Of a stretch of 64,000 nucleotides of DNA, positions 57,041 to 64,000 are shown piece after piece. This DNA comes from an uncultured Paracoccaceae bacterium (GTDB taxonomy: Bacteria > Pseudomonadota > Alphaproteobacteria > Rhodobacterales > Rhodobacteraceae). The stretch is from contig CAKSTR010000014.1 in assembly GCA_934500835.1 (NCBI GenBank), positions 40,073 through 104,072 of the forward strand, read 5' to 3'. A program made the position numbers and the translations under genes. Positions within the stretch are counted from its first letter, which is position 1; every line of letters begins with the position of its first letter. A model generated the notes under the pieces. That model made no database searches. It worked only from the letters and a program-made list of their open reading frames with translations, and had not been told where the DNA came from.

Positions 57041-58354
57041 TCAGGCGGTCGCGTCCGCGACACCCAGATCGAAGGTTTCGCCCGGGAAGAACTTCGCCAA
57101 CCGGATGTCGGCCGAACGGGCGTGCCCCTCCATCCCCTCCAGCCGCGAGATCCGGGCGGTGGCCTCGGCCAGCGGGCGGGCGGCGGCGCGGGTGGCGCGC
57201 TGCCAGGTCACGGTCTTCATGAACTTGTGGACGGAAAGCCCGCCGGTGTAGCGGGCCGCGCCCGACGTGGGAAGGACGTGGTTCGGACCCGAGGTCTTGT
57301 CGCCGAAGGCCACGGTCGTCTCCTCGCCCAGGAACAGCGAGCCATAGGCGCGCAGCCGCCCAAGCCACCAGTCCAGGTCGAGGGCCTGGACGTGCAGGTG
57401 TTCCGGCGCATAGCGGTCGGCGACCTGCGCCATTTCTTCGCGGCTGGTGCAGAGGATGATCTCGGCCATGTTGTCCCAGGCGGCACGGGCGCTTTCGCGG
57501 TTCACCTCGGGGAGGGAGGCGATCAGCCCGGGCACCCGGCGGACGACCCGCTGCGCCAGCGACTCGTCCGAGGTGACCAGCCACACCGGCGAGTTGTAGC
57601 CGTGCTCGGCCTGTCCGACGAGGTCATAGGCCACCATCTCGGCATCGGCACTGGCATCGGCCAGGATCATGCTGTCGGTGGGGCCGGCGAACATGTCGAT
57701 GCCGACCTGGCCGAAGAGCATCCGCTTGGCTTCGGCCACGTACTGGTTGCCGGGACCGACGAGGATGTCCGCCCGGGGCAACCCGAAATGGCCGTGCGCC
57801 ATGGCCGCCACGCCCTGGACGCCACCCAGGTTCAGGATCACATCCGCGCCGCAGAGGTCCATCGCGAAGAGGATCGCCGGCGGAATGCCAAGGCCGGGGC
57901 GGGGCGGGGAGCAGGCGGCGATATGCGGCACGCCCGCGACCTTGGCGGTGGTGATCGTCATGATGGCGCTTGCCACGTGACTGTATCGGCCGCCGGGCAC
58001 GTAGCATCCTGCCGCCGATACCGGAATCTGTTTCTGTCCCGCCGTCAGGCCGGGCAGGATTTCCACCGCGCAATCGGAGAGCGTTGCCTTCTGCGCCTCG
58101 GCAAAGAGGCGGATATTGGCATGGGCGAAGCGGATGTCCTCCTTCAACCGCTCGGGCACCTGGTCGGCGGCGGCCTTCAGGCTTTCGTGCGAGACGATGA
58201 TGTCTCCCGACCATTTGTCGAAGGTGCGGGAATAGTCCCGCACCGCCTCTTCGCCCGAGATCGCGATGCGGGCCAGCATGACCTGCACCAGGTCGCGCAC
58301 ATCCTGGTGGTCGGTCTCGGGCGTCGTCGCGGCTTGCTTGAGGTAAATCATCAA
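57041..58354 (-). CDS. HisD-family dehydrogenase, probable sulfonate amino-alcohol or diol oxidase
   Basis: 437 residues, histidinol dehydrogenase superfamily. Zinc ligands appear conserved: Gln and His in LVGQAEHGYNS, Asp in GDKTSGPNHVLPT, His in GGLSVHKFMKTV. The catalytic pair lies in YAPEHLHVQ. HpsN, which oxidises dihydroxypropanesulfonate, belongs to this family. In an operon with cysteate lyase and a racemase, oxidation of cysteinolate (amino alcohol) to cysteate is a reasonable inference, chemically the same as histidinol to histidine. Not a true HisD: no his genes nearby. Last gene of the operon. Confidence 0.82.
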   Translation of the reverse strand: MMIYLKQAATTPETDHQDVRDLVQVMLARIAISGEEAVRDYSRTFDKWSGDIIVSHESLKAAADQVPERLKEDIRFAHANIRLFAEAQKATLSDCAVEILPGLTAGQKQIPVSAAGCYVPGGRYSHVASAIMTITTAKVAGVPHIAACSPPRPGLGIPPAILFAMDLCGADVILNLGGVQGVAAMAHGHFGLPRADILVGPGNQYVAEAKRMLFGQVGIDMFAGPTDSMILADASADAEMVAYDLVGQAEHGYNSPVWLVTSDESLAQRVVRRVPGLIASLPEVNRESARAAWDNMAEIILCTSREEMAQVADRYAPEHLHVQALDLDWWLGRLRAYGSLFLGEETTVAFGDKTSGPNHVLPTSGAARYTGGLSVHKFMKTVTWQRATRAAARPLAEATARISRLEGMEGHARSADIRLAKFFPGETFDLGVADATA

Positions 58355-58366
58355 CGGGTCTTTCCG

Positions 58367-59227
58367 CTACATCCGGCCCTTCCAGGGCACAAGGCGGCGC
58401 TCCAGGAAGCGCATCATCAGGTCGAAGGCGAAGGCGATGGTAGCGATCACGAAGATCCCCATGATCACGACCGAGGTCTGCAGGAACTGGCTGGCGGACA
58501 GCACCATGTAGCCGAGGCCGCTTGTGGCCGCGACCATCTCGGCCGCGACGAGGGTGGTCCAGCCGAAGCCGATGCCGACGCGCATCGCCGTCAGGATCTC
58601 GGGCATGGCCGAGGGCACGATCACATGGCGCATCACCTGCCAGCGGGTCGCGCCGAAGGAATAGGCGGCATGGATTTGCTCGATCGCGGCCGACTTCACG
58701 CCGGAGCGCGCGCCAAGCACGATGGGCGCGAACATCGACAGGAAGATCAGCAGGACCTTGGACGTCTCGCCGATGCCGAACCAGATGATCATCAGCGGCA
58801 GGTAGGCCAGCGGCGGAATCGGGCGGTAGAATTCGATCGGGGGGTCGAAGATGCCGCGGATCAGCGGGCTCATCCCCATCGCAAGCCCGAGCGGCAGGCC
58901 GATGGCGCAGGCCAGGATGAAGGCCCCGAAGACCCGCGCGGTCGAGATCAGCACATGGTCCAGGAAGGAGGTGTTCGTGAACCCCTCGCGCCAGATCTGG
59001 GCGAACTTGGCCAGCACCGACTGCGGCGAGGGCACGAACAGCGGCTTCACCAGCCCAAGCGTCGTGACCAGCCACCAGAGGACCAGCAGCGCCAGGACCG
59101 AGGCGACCGAAAGCCAGAAGGTGTTGCCCTGACCGGGAACGCCGTAGATTTCGCCAGGCCTGGTGGGACGGGCGCGCGCAAGACGTGCCCAGAGGCCGGG
59201 GCCCTTGGCGGGGCGTAGATCGGTCAT
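58367..59227 (-). CDS. taurine/sulfonate-type ABC permease, TauC/SsuC-like
   Basis: 286 residues, six helices. [19 protein letters not shown] and the coupling loop [30 protein letters not shown] are typical of TauC/SsuC. ATGA overlap with the ATPase gene. Cargo is inferred to be a C2-C3 sulfonate from the operon enzymes. Confidence 0.9.
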   Translation of the reverse strand: MTDLRPAKGPGLWARLARARPTRPGEIYGVPGQGNTFWLSVASVLALLVLWWLVTTLGLVKPLFVPSPQSVLAKFAQIWREGFTNTSFLDHVLISTARVFGAFILACAIGLPLGLAMGMSPLIRGIFDPPIEFYRPIPPLAYLPLMIIWFGIGETSKVLLIFLSMFAPIVLGARSGVKSAAIEQIHAAYSFGATRWQVMRHVIVPSAMPEILTAMRVGIGFGWTTLVAAEMVAATSGLGYMVLSASQFLQTSVVIMGIFVIATIAFAFDLMMRFLERRLVPWKGRM

Positions 59228-60012
59228 TCGACGGCCTCCTCGTCGGCGAGGATGATGTTCAGCACCTCCTCGCGTAGCGCGATGAACTCTGGCGAGGCCT
59301 TGACCTGGCGGGCGGGGGCGCCGCTCTGGAACTGGCGCGAGAAGGGCAGGTCGAAGACATGCGTGATGCGGCCGGGGCGGGGCGACATCACGATCAGCTT
59401 TGTGCCCATGAACAGCGCCTCTTCGACACTGTGGGTAATGAAGAACACCGATTTCCCCGTCTTGCCCCAGATCCGCAGGATCAACTCCTGCGCCTTCTCG
59501 CGCGTCAGCGCATCCAGCGCGCCCAGGGGTTCATCCATCAGCAGGATCCTCGGGTCGCAGGTCAGGGCACGGGCGATGCCCACCCGCTGCTGCATCCCGC
59601 CCGAAAGCTTGTAGACGGGCGAGCTCTGGAACCCGTCCAGACCCAGCAGGCCGATGAATTCGTTGGCGGTGCGGTAGCGGTTCTGCTTGCCGATGCCCTG
59701 GATCTGCAGACCGAAGGCCACGTTGTCGATCACGTTCAGCCAGGGCAGCAGCGCGTGTTTCTGGAACACCACCGCGCGGTCGGCCCCCGGGCCCATCACC
59801 ATGCGGCCGTCCAGCGTCAGGCCACCCGAAGTGGGCGACAGGAAGCCCGCGATCAGGTTCAGAAGCGTGGACTTGCCGCAGCCCGAGGCACCGAGCGCCA
59901 CCACGAACTCGCCCTCCGCGATGTCGAGGGTGATGTCGCTCAGTGCAGCAACGGGGGGCCGGCCGTCGGCCGCGGGATAGATAACCGAGACATGATCTAT
60001 TTTCAGGCTCAA
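59224..60012 (-). CDS. taurine/sulfonate-type ABC ATPase, TauB-like
   Basis: 262 residues. Walker [21 protein letters not shown]-loop [16 protein letters not shown], signature [19 protein letters not shown], Walker [16 protein letters not shown], switch [14 protein letters not shown]. Close in layout to TauB and SsuB. Coupled to the permease gene by ATGA. Confidence 0.93.
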   Translation of the reverse strand: MSLKIDHVSVIYPAADGRPPVAALSDITLDIAEGEFVVALGASGCGKSTLLNLIAGFLSPTSGGLTLDGRMVMGPGADRAVVFQKHALLPWLNVIDNVAFGLQIQGIGKQNRYRTANEFIGLLGLDGFQSSPVYKLSGGMQQRVGIARALTCDPRILLMDEPLGALDALTREKAQELILRIWGKTGKSVFFITHSVEEALFMGTKLIVMSPRPGRITHVFDLPFSRQFQSGAPARQVKASPEFIALREEVLNIILADEEAVE

Positions 60013-60051
60013 AATCCGGTCCTTCTGCCGTGGGGGCGGCCGCCTGTTTCC

Positions 60052-61044
60052 TCAATTGGCCGCAGCGGCGGCGGCGTAGGCTGGGTTCACGAAGCCGGAA
60101 TAGTCGTCCAGCGTGGCGTCGATCCGGCCGGCGCCCTTCAGGAAGTCGGCCGTGGCCTTGATCTTCTCGGCCGCTGTGCCCAGCCAGGCATCCTCGACCT
60201 GCGCGGCCATCGGCAGATAGGTGAAGCCAGAAATGATCTCGGGCACCTGGGCCGGGTCCGCCCCGGTGGCGGCGGCAAGCGCCGTGACCTCGGCGCTGTC
60301 GGCGGTCCAGGCGGCCGGATCGGCCAGATACATGCCGTTGACCTTGTCGAGCGCCTTCAGGAAGGCGACGATCTTGTCGCTGTTTGCCTCGGCGAAGGCC
60401 TTGTTCACGACCCAGCCGTCATAGGTCGGATAGCCCCATTCGGCGGTCTGGTCGGCCCCGATGATCAGGGTGCCGGTCTTCAGGATTTCGGACTGCACCG
60501 GCTGCCAGACCCAGGCCGCGTCGATGGTGCCCTGCCCCCAGGCCGCAGCGATGTCGTCGGGCTTCATGCCGACGATGTTGACGTCCGTCTCGGTCAGCCC
60601 CTCGTGCTGCAGGGCGCCCATCAGCGAATAATGTGCGGTCGAGCCCATCGGCACGCCCACCGTCTTGCCCTTCAGGTCGGCGACAGAGGCGATGTTCGAC
60701 CCGTTGCGCGCGATCAACGATTCCGCTTTGCCAAGCACCCCGGCATAGGCGATCATCTCGATCTCCAGGCCCGAGCTTGTAGCGATGGCAATGGGTGAGG
60801 AGCCCAGCTCGGACAGCACCACATCGCCCGAGGCCATCGCGGCGATCACGTCGGTTCCGGCACCGAACTTGCGCCACTCGATCTCCCAACCGGTCGCCTT
60901 GGCCAACTCGTCGGTGGTCGACAGCAGCTGCGAGGGCGTCGGGTTGCCGAAATGGCCGATGATGATCTTCTCCGCCAGGGCCTGCCCGGCAAGGAGGACC
61001 GACGCCGCGGCGCCGAGCAGAATATGCTTCAGTTTCAGGCTCAT
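60052..61044 (-). CDS. taurine-type periplasmic binding protein, TauA-like
   Basis: 330 residues. Signal peptide LLGAAASVLLAGQALAE, cleaved near residue 25. TauA-like core: IIIGHFGNPTPSQLLSTTD, VVLSELGSSPIAIATSSGLEIEMI and GKTVGVPMGSTAHYSLMGAL. Periplasmic receptor of the TauB/TauC importer. Taurine itself is possible, but no taurine dehydrogenase or tpa gene is in view. Confidence 0.9.
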   Translation of the reverse strand: MSLKLKHILLGAAASVLLAGQALAEKIIIGHFGNPTPSQLLSTTDELAKATGWEIEWRKFGAGTDVIAAMASGDVVLSELGSSPIAIATSSGLEIEMIAYAGVLGKAESLIARNGSNIASVADLKGKTVGVPMGSTAHYSLMGALQHEGLTETDVNIVGMKPDDIAAAWGQGTIDAAWVWQPVQSEILKTGTLIIGADQTAEWGYPTYDGWVVNKAFAEANSDKIVAFLKALDKVNGMYLADPAAWTADSAEVTALAAATGADPAQVPEIISGFTYLPMAAQVEDAWLGTAAEKIKATADFLKGAGRIDATLDDYSGFVNPAYAAAAAAN

Positions 61045-61078
61045 GGTCGTCTCCTCTGTTGGTTGTCGTCTTCTTCGT

Positions 61079-61792
61079 TCACGTTGCGCCGCTTGCCGAC
61101 CGGGACCTTTCCGTAGCGAAGTCCCGGATGGCCCCGACCAGCACGTCCAAGGTGTCGAAAGCCACCGCATCCCCTGCCGTGGCCCCGGTGACAATCGAGA
61201 ACTCGGTGCAGGCGATCATCTGCACGAAAGCGCCGCGCTGCAAGAGCCTGTCGGAGGCCTCGCGCAGGACGGTCCGCGCCTCGGGGCCCGGTCCTCCCGC
61301 CTTGATCTGCCGGATTGCCCCCAGCATCGCGGCCTCGTCCTCGGGATAAAGCGCTCTGACCCCGAACCGCGCCAACGCCGCATCGAAGAGGCCGATCCTG
61401 CGCACGGCGGGGGATGCAAGGATGCCGACCTGACCGTCGAGTCCCGCCAGCTTCGCGGCCTTCGCGATCGACAGGTCCACCATGTCGATGAACGGCACCG
61501 TCACGGCCGAACGGATCGCCGGGACATAGTGATGCGCGGTGTTGCAGGGCATCGCCAGCGCCTCGGCCCCGCCCGCGACCAGGCGTCGGGCCATGTCGGC
61601 CAGGACCGGGGCCGGATCCTCGCCCGTGCCCTCGATCAGCCGGCGGATGCGCGACGGGACTTGGGGGTTCTGGTCGACCAGCAGTGGAATGTGGTCGGCG
61701 TCGTCGGCAGCGGGGATGGCGTCAAGCACCTTCTGCATCAGCAGGATCGTCGCCTGCGGACCCATACCGCCCAGGATGCCGACGCGCCGCAT
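61079..61792 (-). CDS. aspartate/glutamate-type racemase, probable cysteate racemase
   Basis: 237 residues. Begins MRRVGILGGMGPQATILLMQ. The two catalytic cysteines are Cys83 (MPCNTAHHY) and Cys195 (MIACTEFSI), so it is a PLP-independent two-base racemase. Cysteate is the sulfonate analogue of aspartate, and the adjacent CuyA requires L-cysteate, so a D- to L-cysteate role fits the context. Aspartate racemase activity cannot be excluded. Confidence 0.83.
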   Translation of the reverse strand: MRRVGILGGMGPQATILLMQKVLDAIPAADDADHIPLLVDQNPQVPSRIRRLIEGTGEDPAPVLADMARRLVAGGAEALAMPCNTAHHYVPAIRSAVTVPFIDMVDLSIAKAAKLAGLDGQVGILASPAVRRIGLFDAALARFGVRALYPEDEAAMLGAIRQIKAGGPGPEARTVLREASDRLLQRGAFVQMIACTEFSIVTGATAGDAVAFDTLDVLVGAIRDFATERSRSASGAT

Positions 61793-61820
61793 CTACCGGC
61801 CCCACCCGTGCTTCATGCCA

Positions 61821-62840
61821 TCACATCTCCAGGGTCTTCCGCGCCTCGGCGAAGGCTGCATCATAGCCGAACAACCCTGCCGCCCCGCCTGTGTGCAGGA
61901 AGACCACCCTCTGGCCCCTGGTGAACCGGCCCTTGCGGACATGGTCGATCAACCCCGCCGCGCCCTTGCCGGAATAGACCGGGTCCAGCAGAATGCCTTC
62001 CAGCTGCGCGAACATGCGGATCGCCTCCAGCGTATCCTCGCGCGGGATGCCATAGCCCGCGCCGACATAGCTCGAATCGGCCACGACATCGCCGCGCGCA
62101 ACGACGCCGGGGCAGCCCAGCTTCTCGGCCGTCCGCTGCGCCAGGGTGTAGACGTTCTCCTCCTGCTTCTCCTTCGGCGCACGGACCCCGATGCCCAGAA
62201 GCGGGATGCCCGCGTTCAGCGCCGTCAGCCCGGTGATCAGCCCGGCCTGCGTCCCTGCACTGCCGGTCGCCGTGACGATATGGTCGACCACCAGCCCGCG
62301 GTCATTGGCCTGCGAGACCAGTTCGAAGGCGCAATTGACGTAGCCGAGTGCCCCCGTCGGGTTCGACCCGCCGCCGGGGATGATATAGGGCTTCCGCCCC
62401 TCGCCCCGCAGGTGGTCTGCCAGCACCTCCATCTCGGCGGCCATGTCCGCGCCCCCGGCGCGGCGCGAGGTCGTGGCGCCGTGCAGATGGTCCAGAAGGA
62501 CGTTGCCGTTGGTGTTGTAGTTGGCATCGTTCGAGCCCGTCCGGTCCTCGAGCAGGATGTGGCAGGCGAGCCCCAGCTTCGCGGAAAAGGCCGCCGTCTG
62601 CCGTGCGTGGTTCGACTGCGTCGCGCCTTGCGTGATCACCGTGTCCGCGCCCTGGGCCAATGCCTCGGCCATCAGGAACTCCAGCTTCCGCGTCTTGTTG
62701 CCCCCCGTGGACAACCCGGTGCAATCGTCGCGCTTGATCCAGATCTCGGGTCCGCCGAGCTCTTTCGACAGCCGATCTAGACGTTCCAGCGGCGTGGGAA
62801 GATGCGCGAGGAAGACGCGGGGGAAACGGGCCAGATGCAT
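61821..62840 (-). CDS. cuyA: L-cysteate sulfo-lyase CuyA
   Basis: 339 residues, PLP fold-type II (D-cysteine desulfhydrase/ACC deaminase family). The N-terminus [40 protein letters not shown] (PLP lysine in GGNKTRKL) and [20 protein letters not shown] match CuyA of roseobacters as I recall it. It splits L-cysteate into pyruvate, sulfite and ammonia. Start 62840 chosen; the longer frame to 62939 runs through the promoter region. First gene of the operon, divergent from LysR. Confidence 0.9.
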   Translation of the reverse strand: MHLARFPRVFLAHLPTPLERLDRLSKELGGPEIWIKRDDCTGLSTGGNKTRKLEFLMAEALAQGADTVITQGATQSNHARQTAAFSAKLGLACHILLEDRTGSNDANYNTNGNVLLDHLHGATTSRRAGGADMAAEMEVLADHLRGEGRKPYIIPGGGSNPTGALGYVNCAFELVSQANDRGLVVDHIVTATGSAGTQAGLITGLTALNAGIPLLGIGVRAPKEKQEENVYTLAQRTAEKLGCPGVVARGDVVADSSYVGAGYGIPREDTLEAIRMFAQLEGILLDPVYSGKGAAGLIDHVRKGRFTRGQRVVFLHTGGAAGLFGYDAAFAEARKTLEM

Positions 62841-62923
62841 CGGTCTCGATCCTTGCGGTAACTTGCAGAAGTCAAGACTTGTCCAGGACGGATATAATTG
62901 CAAATGCGAAATCTGCCGTTTAT

Positions 62924-62940
62924 CTTGCAAGTATTGCAAG
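62924..62940. promoter_or_regulatory. perfect inverted repeat, probable LysR site
   Basis: CTTGCAA-GTA-TTGCAAG, seven-base arms, 13 bases before the lysR start. Related TTGC sequences (TTGCAAATGCGAA near 62899, ACTTGCAGAAG near 62861) lie closer to cuyA. Confidence 0.55.
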
Positions 62941-62953
62941 GTCCGGGGATCTG

Positions 62954-63856
62954 ATGCGGCTGGAGTGGCTGGAAGATATCCTCACGATCAACCAGACGGG
63001 TTCGTTCAGCAGCGCAGCCGAGCGCCGGAACCTGACCCAATCGGCTTTCTCGCGCCGCATCCAGCAGATCGAGGACTATGTGGGGGTCCAGCTCTTCGAC
63101 CGCAGCCGCAAGCCGGTGCAACTGAACCAGGTGACGCAGGCCCAGGTCGGCCAGATCGAGCAGGTCGCGGGATTGCTGCGCCAGTTGGTCGTCGATTTGC
63201 GGCGGGGCGACCGCGTGGCCTCGAACCGGATCGTGATCGCCAGCCAGCATTCGCTGACGACATCGCTGGCCCCTCGGATCATCCAGGGCATCCAGGAGCG
63301 CGGCGAAGAGGTCTATGTCCGCCTCCGGTCGGCCAACCTGGACGAATGCTTCGCGCTTCTCCTGTCTCGGAATGCCGACCTGGCCATCGTCTATGGCCTG
63401 CAGGACAGCGATCCCTTCGCCGGCGACTATCTGGAAGCAATCGACCTCTGGTCGGACCAGCTTGTCCCGGTCCTTCGCTCGGACCTTGCTCGCGAGGTCA
63501 TGGCCGGGACAGTGGCGGAGCTGCCTTTCGTTGCCTATCCGAACGAGGTCTTTTTCGGCACCATCATGGCCGAGCGGATCCTGCCGGCGCTGGCCGGGCG
63601 GACGGTCGCCCAACCCAAGGCGGAAACCGCGCTGACCATTGCCGCACTCGAATTGGCGACTGCCGGGGTCGCCACGGCATGGGTCCCGCTGACCCTTGCC
63701 CGACTGGCTCTTTCGCAGGGCCGGGTTACTGACCTCTCGCCGGTCCTGCCGAGTTGCCTTCTGTCGATCCGCGCCGTTCGCCTGAAAGGCGCCCGCAGCC
63801 CGGCGGAAGAGGTGATCTGGAACCACATCCTTGAGATTCGGCTCCAGACTCATTAA
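62954..63856 (+). CDS. LysR-family regulator
   Basis: 300 residues. HTH in residues 1-60: [20 protein letters not shown] and [20 protein letters not shown]. The ligand-binding domain runs from about 90 on ([20 protein letters not shown]). It diverges from cuyA and is the likely activator of the sulfonate operon; it reads toward the IS junction. Start 62954 gives the normal LysR N-terminus. Confidence 0.92.
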   Translation: MRLEWLEDILTINQTGSFSSAAERRNLTQSAFSRRIQQIEDYVGVQLFDRSRKPVQLNQVTQAQVGQIEQVAGLLRQLVVDLRRGDRVASNRIVIASQHSLTTSLAPRIIQGIQERGEEVYVRLRSANLDECFALLLSRNADLAIVYGLQDSDPFAGDYLEAIDLWSDQLVPVLRSDLAREVMAGTVAELPFVAYPNEVFFGTIMAERILPALAGRTVAQPKAETALTIAALELATAGVATAWVPLTLARLALSQGRVTDLSPVLPSCLLSIRAVRLKGARSPAEEVIWNHILEIRLQTH

Positions 63857-63924
63857 TTTTCGAGCCAGAAGAGGACGGTTGCAGCGAGAGCTATGGCCGA
63901 GAGGAAGACGATGGGGCACCTGAC
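63853..63924 (-). pseudogene. 3' remnant of an IS5-family transposase
   Basis: Reading the minus strand from about 63921 to a TAA at 63853-63855 gives [22 protein letters not shown], a typical IS5-family transposase C-terminal end. The upstream part of the gene is missing at the point where the IS3-like end begins. The stop lies over the lysR stop, so the old insertion abutted lysR. Confidence 0.6.
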
Positions 63925-64000
63925 TGACCTGAGCCCCTGAACCTCGTCCAGATTTTGGTAGAGTCCGTCCATGCAAGGAGACGGACCATGAAGCAATCGC
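63925..64000 (+). mobile_element. left end of an IS3-family insertion sequence, cut by window edge
   Basis: Starts near TGACCTGAGCCCCTGAAC, like the terminal repeat of IS3-family elements. After about 60 bases a ribosome binding site (AAGGAG) precedes ATG at 63988. The first codons read MKQS, the usual start of the IS3-family orfA (a helix-turn-helix protein). The rest is outside the window. Confidence 0.6.
63988..64000 (+). CDS. IS3-family transposase orfA, first codons only
   Basis: Four codons (MKQS) after a good ribosome binding site. The identification relies on the surrounding IS end and on the common MKQSRFT/MKKSRFT start of this family. Confidence 0.5.

Noticed and set aside
57041..58354. 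biosynthetic histidinol dehydrogenase hisD
   Set aside because: It lies in a sulfonate operon with no his genes; the family includes HpsN-like catabolic enzymes.
61821..62840. ACC deaminase or D-cysteine desulfhydrase
   Set aside because: Same fold, but the N-terminal pattern and the sulfonate importer and racemase favour cysteate sulfo-lyase.

Overview
The window looks like the chromosome (or a large chromid) of a high-GC alphaproteobacterium, most likely Rhodobacteraceae (Rhodobacter/Gemmobacter/Paracoccus-like). The reasons are strong GC bias in third codon positions, Mcl1-type malyl-CoA lyase, TmoXVW-like transport, many ATGA-coupled operons, and a hairpin plus GGGATATTT intergenic repeat that I associate with this family. 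No rRNA, tRNA or CRISPR array was seen.

Layout. 1-8.6 kb is housekeeping: tolR (cut by the window edge), tolQ and ybgC; a soluble PAS/MCP-tip protein; ruvCAB; a DUF1127 peptide; prmA; msrA. 8.7-16.7 kb carries two 2-hydroxyacid dehydrogenases, a cupin and a compact serine-cycle set (sgaA-mtkA-mtkB-hprA, divergent from a LuxR-type regulator and mcl1) for one-carbon assimilation. 16.7-27.4 kb is a methylamine-oxide region: a betaine/TMAO-type ABC transporter (probably tmoXVW) next to TorR, TorS and TorT, followed by an orphan Tat-exported binding protein. 27.5-28.5 kb holds an isolated endolysin/holin pair.

28.6-40.7 kb is one tightly overlapped 11-gene catabolic operon: class III aminotransferase, BKACE (DUF849), GntR, FAD amine oxidase, a family-5 (peptide/opine type) ABC importer, both subunits of an N,N-dimethylformamidase-like iron amidohydrolase, and RidA. 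I know of no described pathway with this gene set, and it is the best candidate here for a new system. A perfect 14-bp palindrome containing TTGATCAA lies in front of its first ribosome binding site.

41.2-57.0 kb is a ureide and urea salvage block: a Liv-type ABC importer, allantoin racemase, PuuE allantoinase, AllC, AllE, then a nickel urease operon with a fused UreA-UreB subunit and unusual gene order, all facing a divergent MocR regulator. Ureidoglycolate lyase is missing. 57.0-63.9 kb is an organosulfonate operon: cysteate sulfo-lyase CuyA, an Asp/Glu-type racemase, a taurine-type ABC importer and a HisD-family dehydrogenase, with a divergent LysR. Together these suggest cysteinolate to cysteate to pyruvate plus sulfite. 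The right edge is an insertion-sequence junction: an IS5-family remnant interrupted by the left end of an IS3-family element.

Common theme: uptake and breakdown of small nitrogen- or sulfur-containing osmolytes and methylated or amide compounds. Glyoxylate and one-carbon units are plausible shared intermediates.
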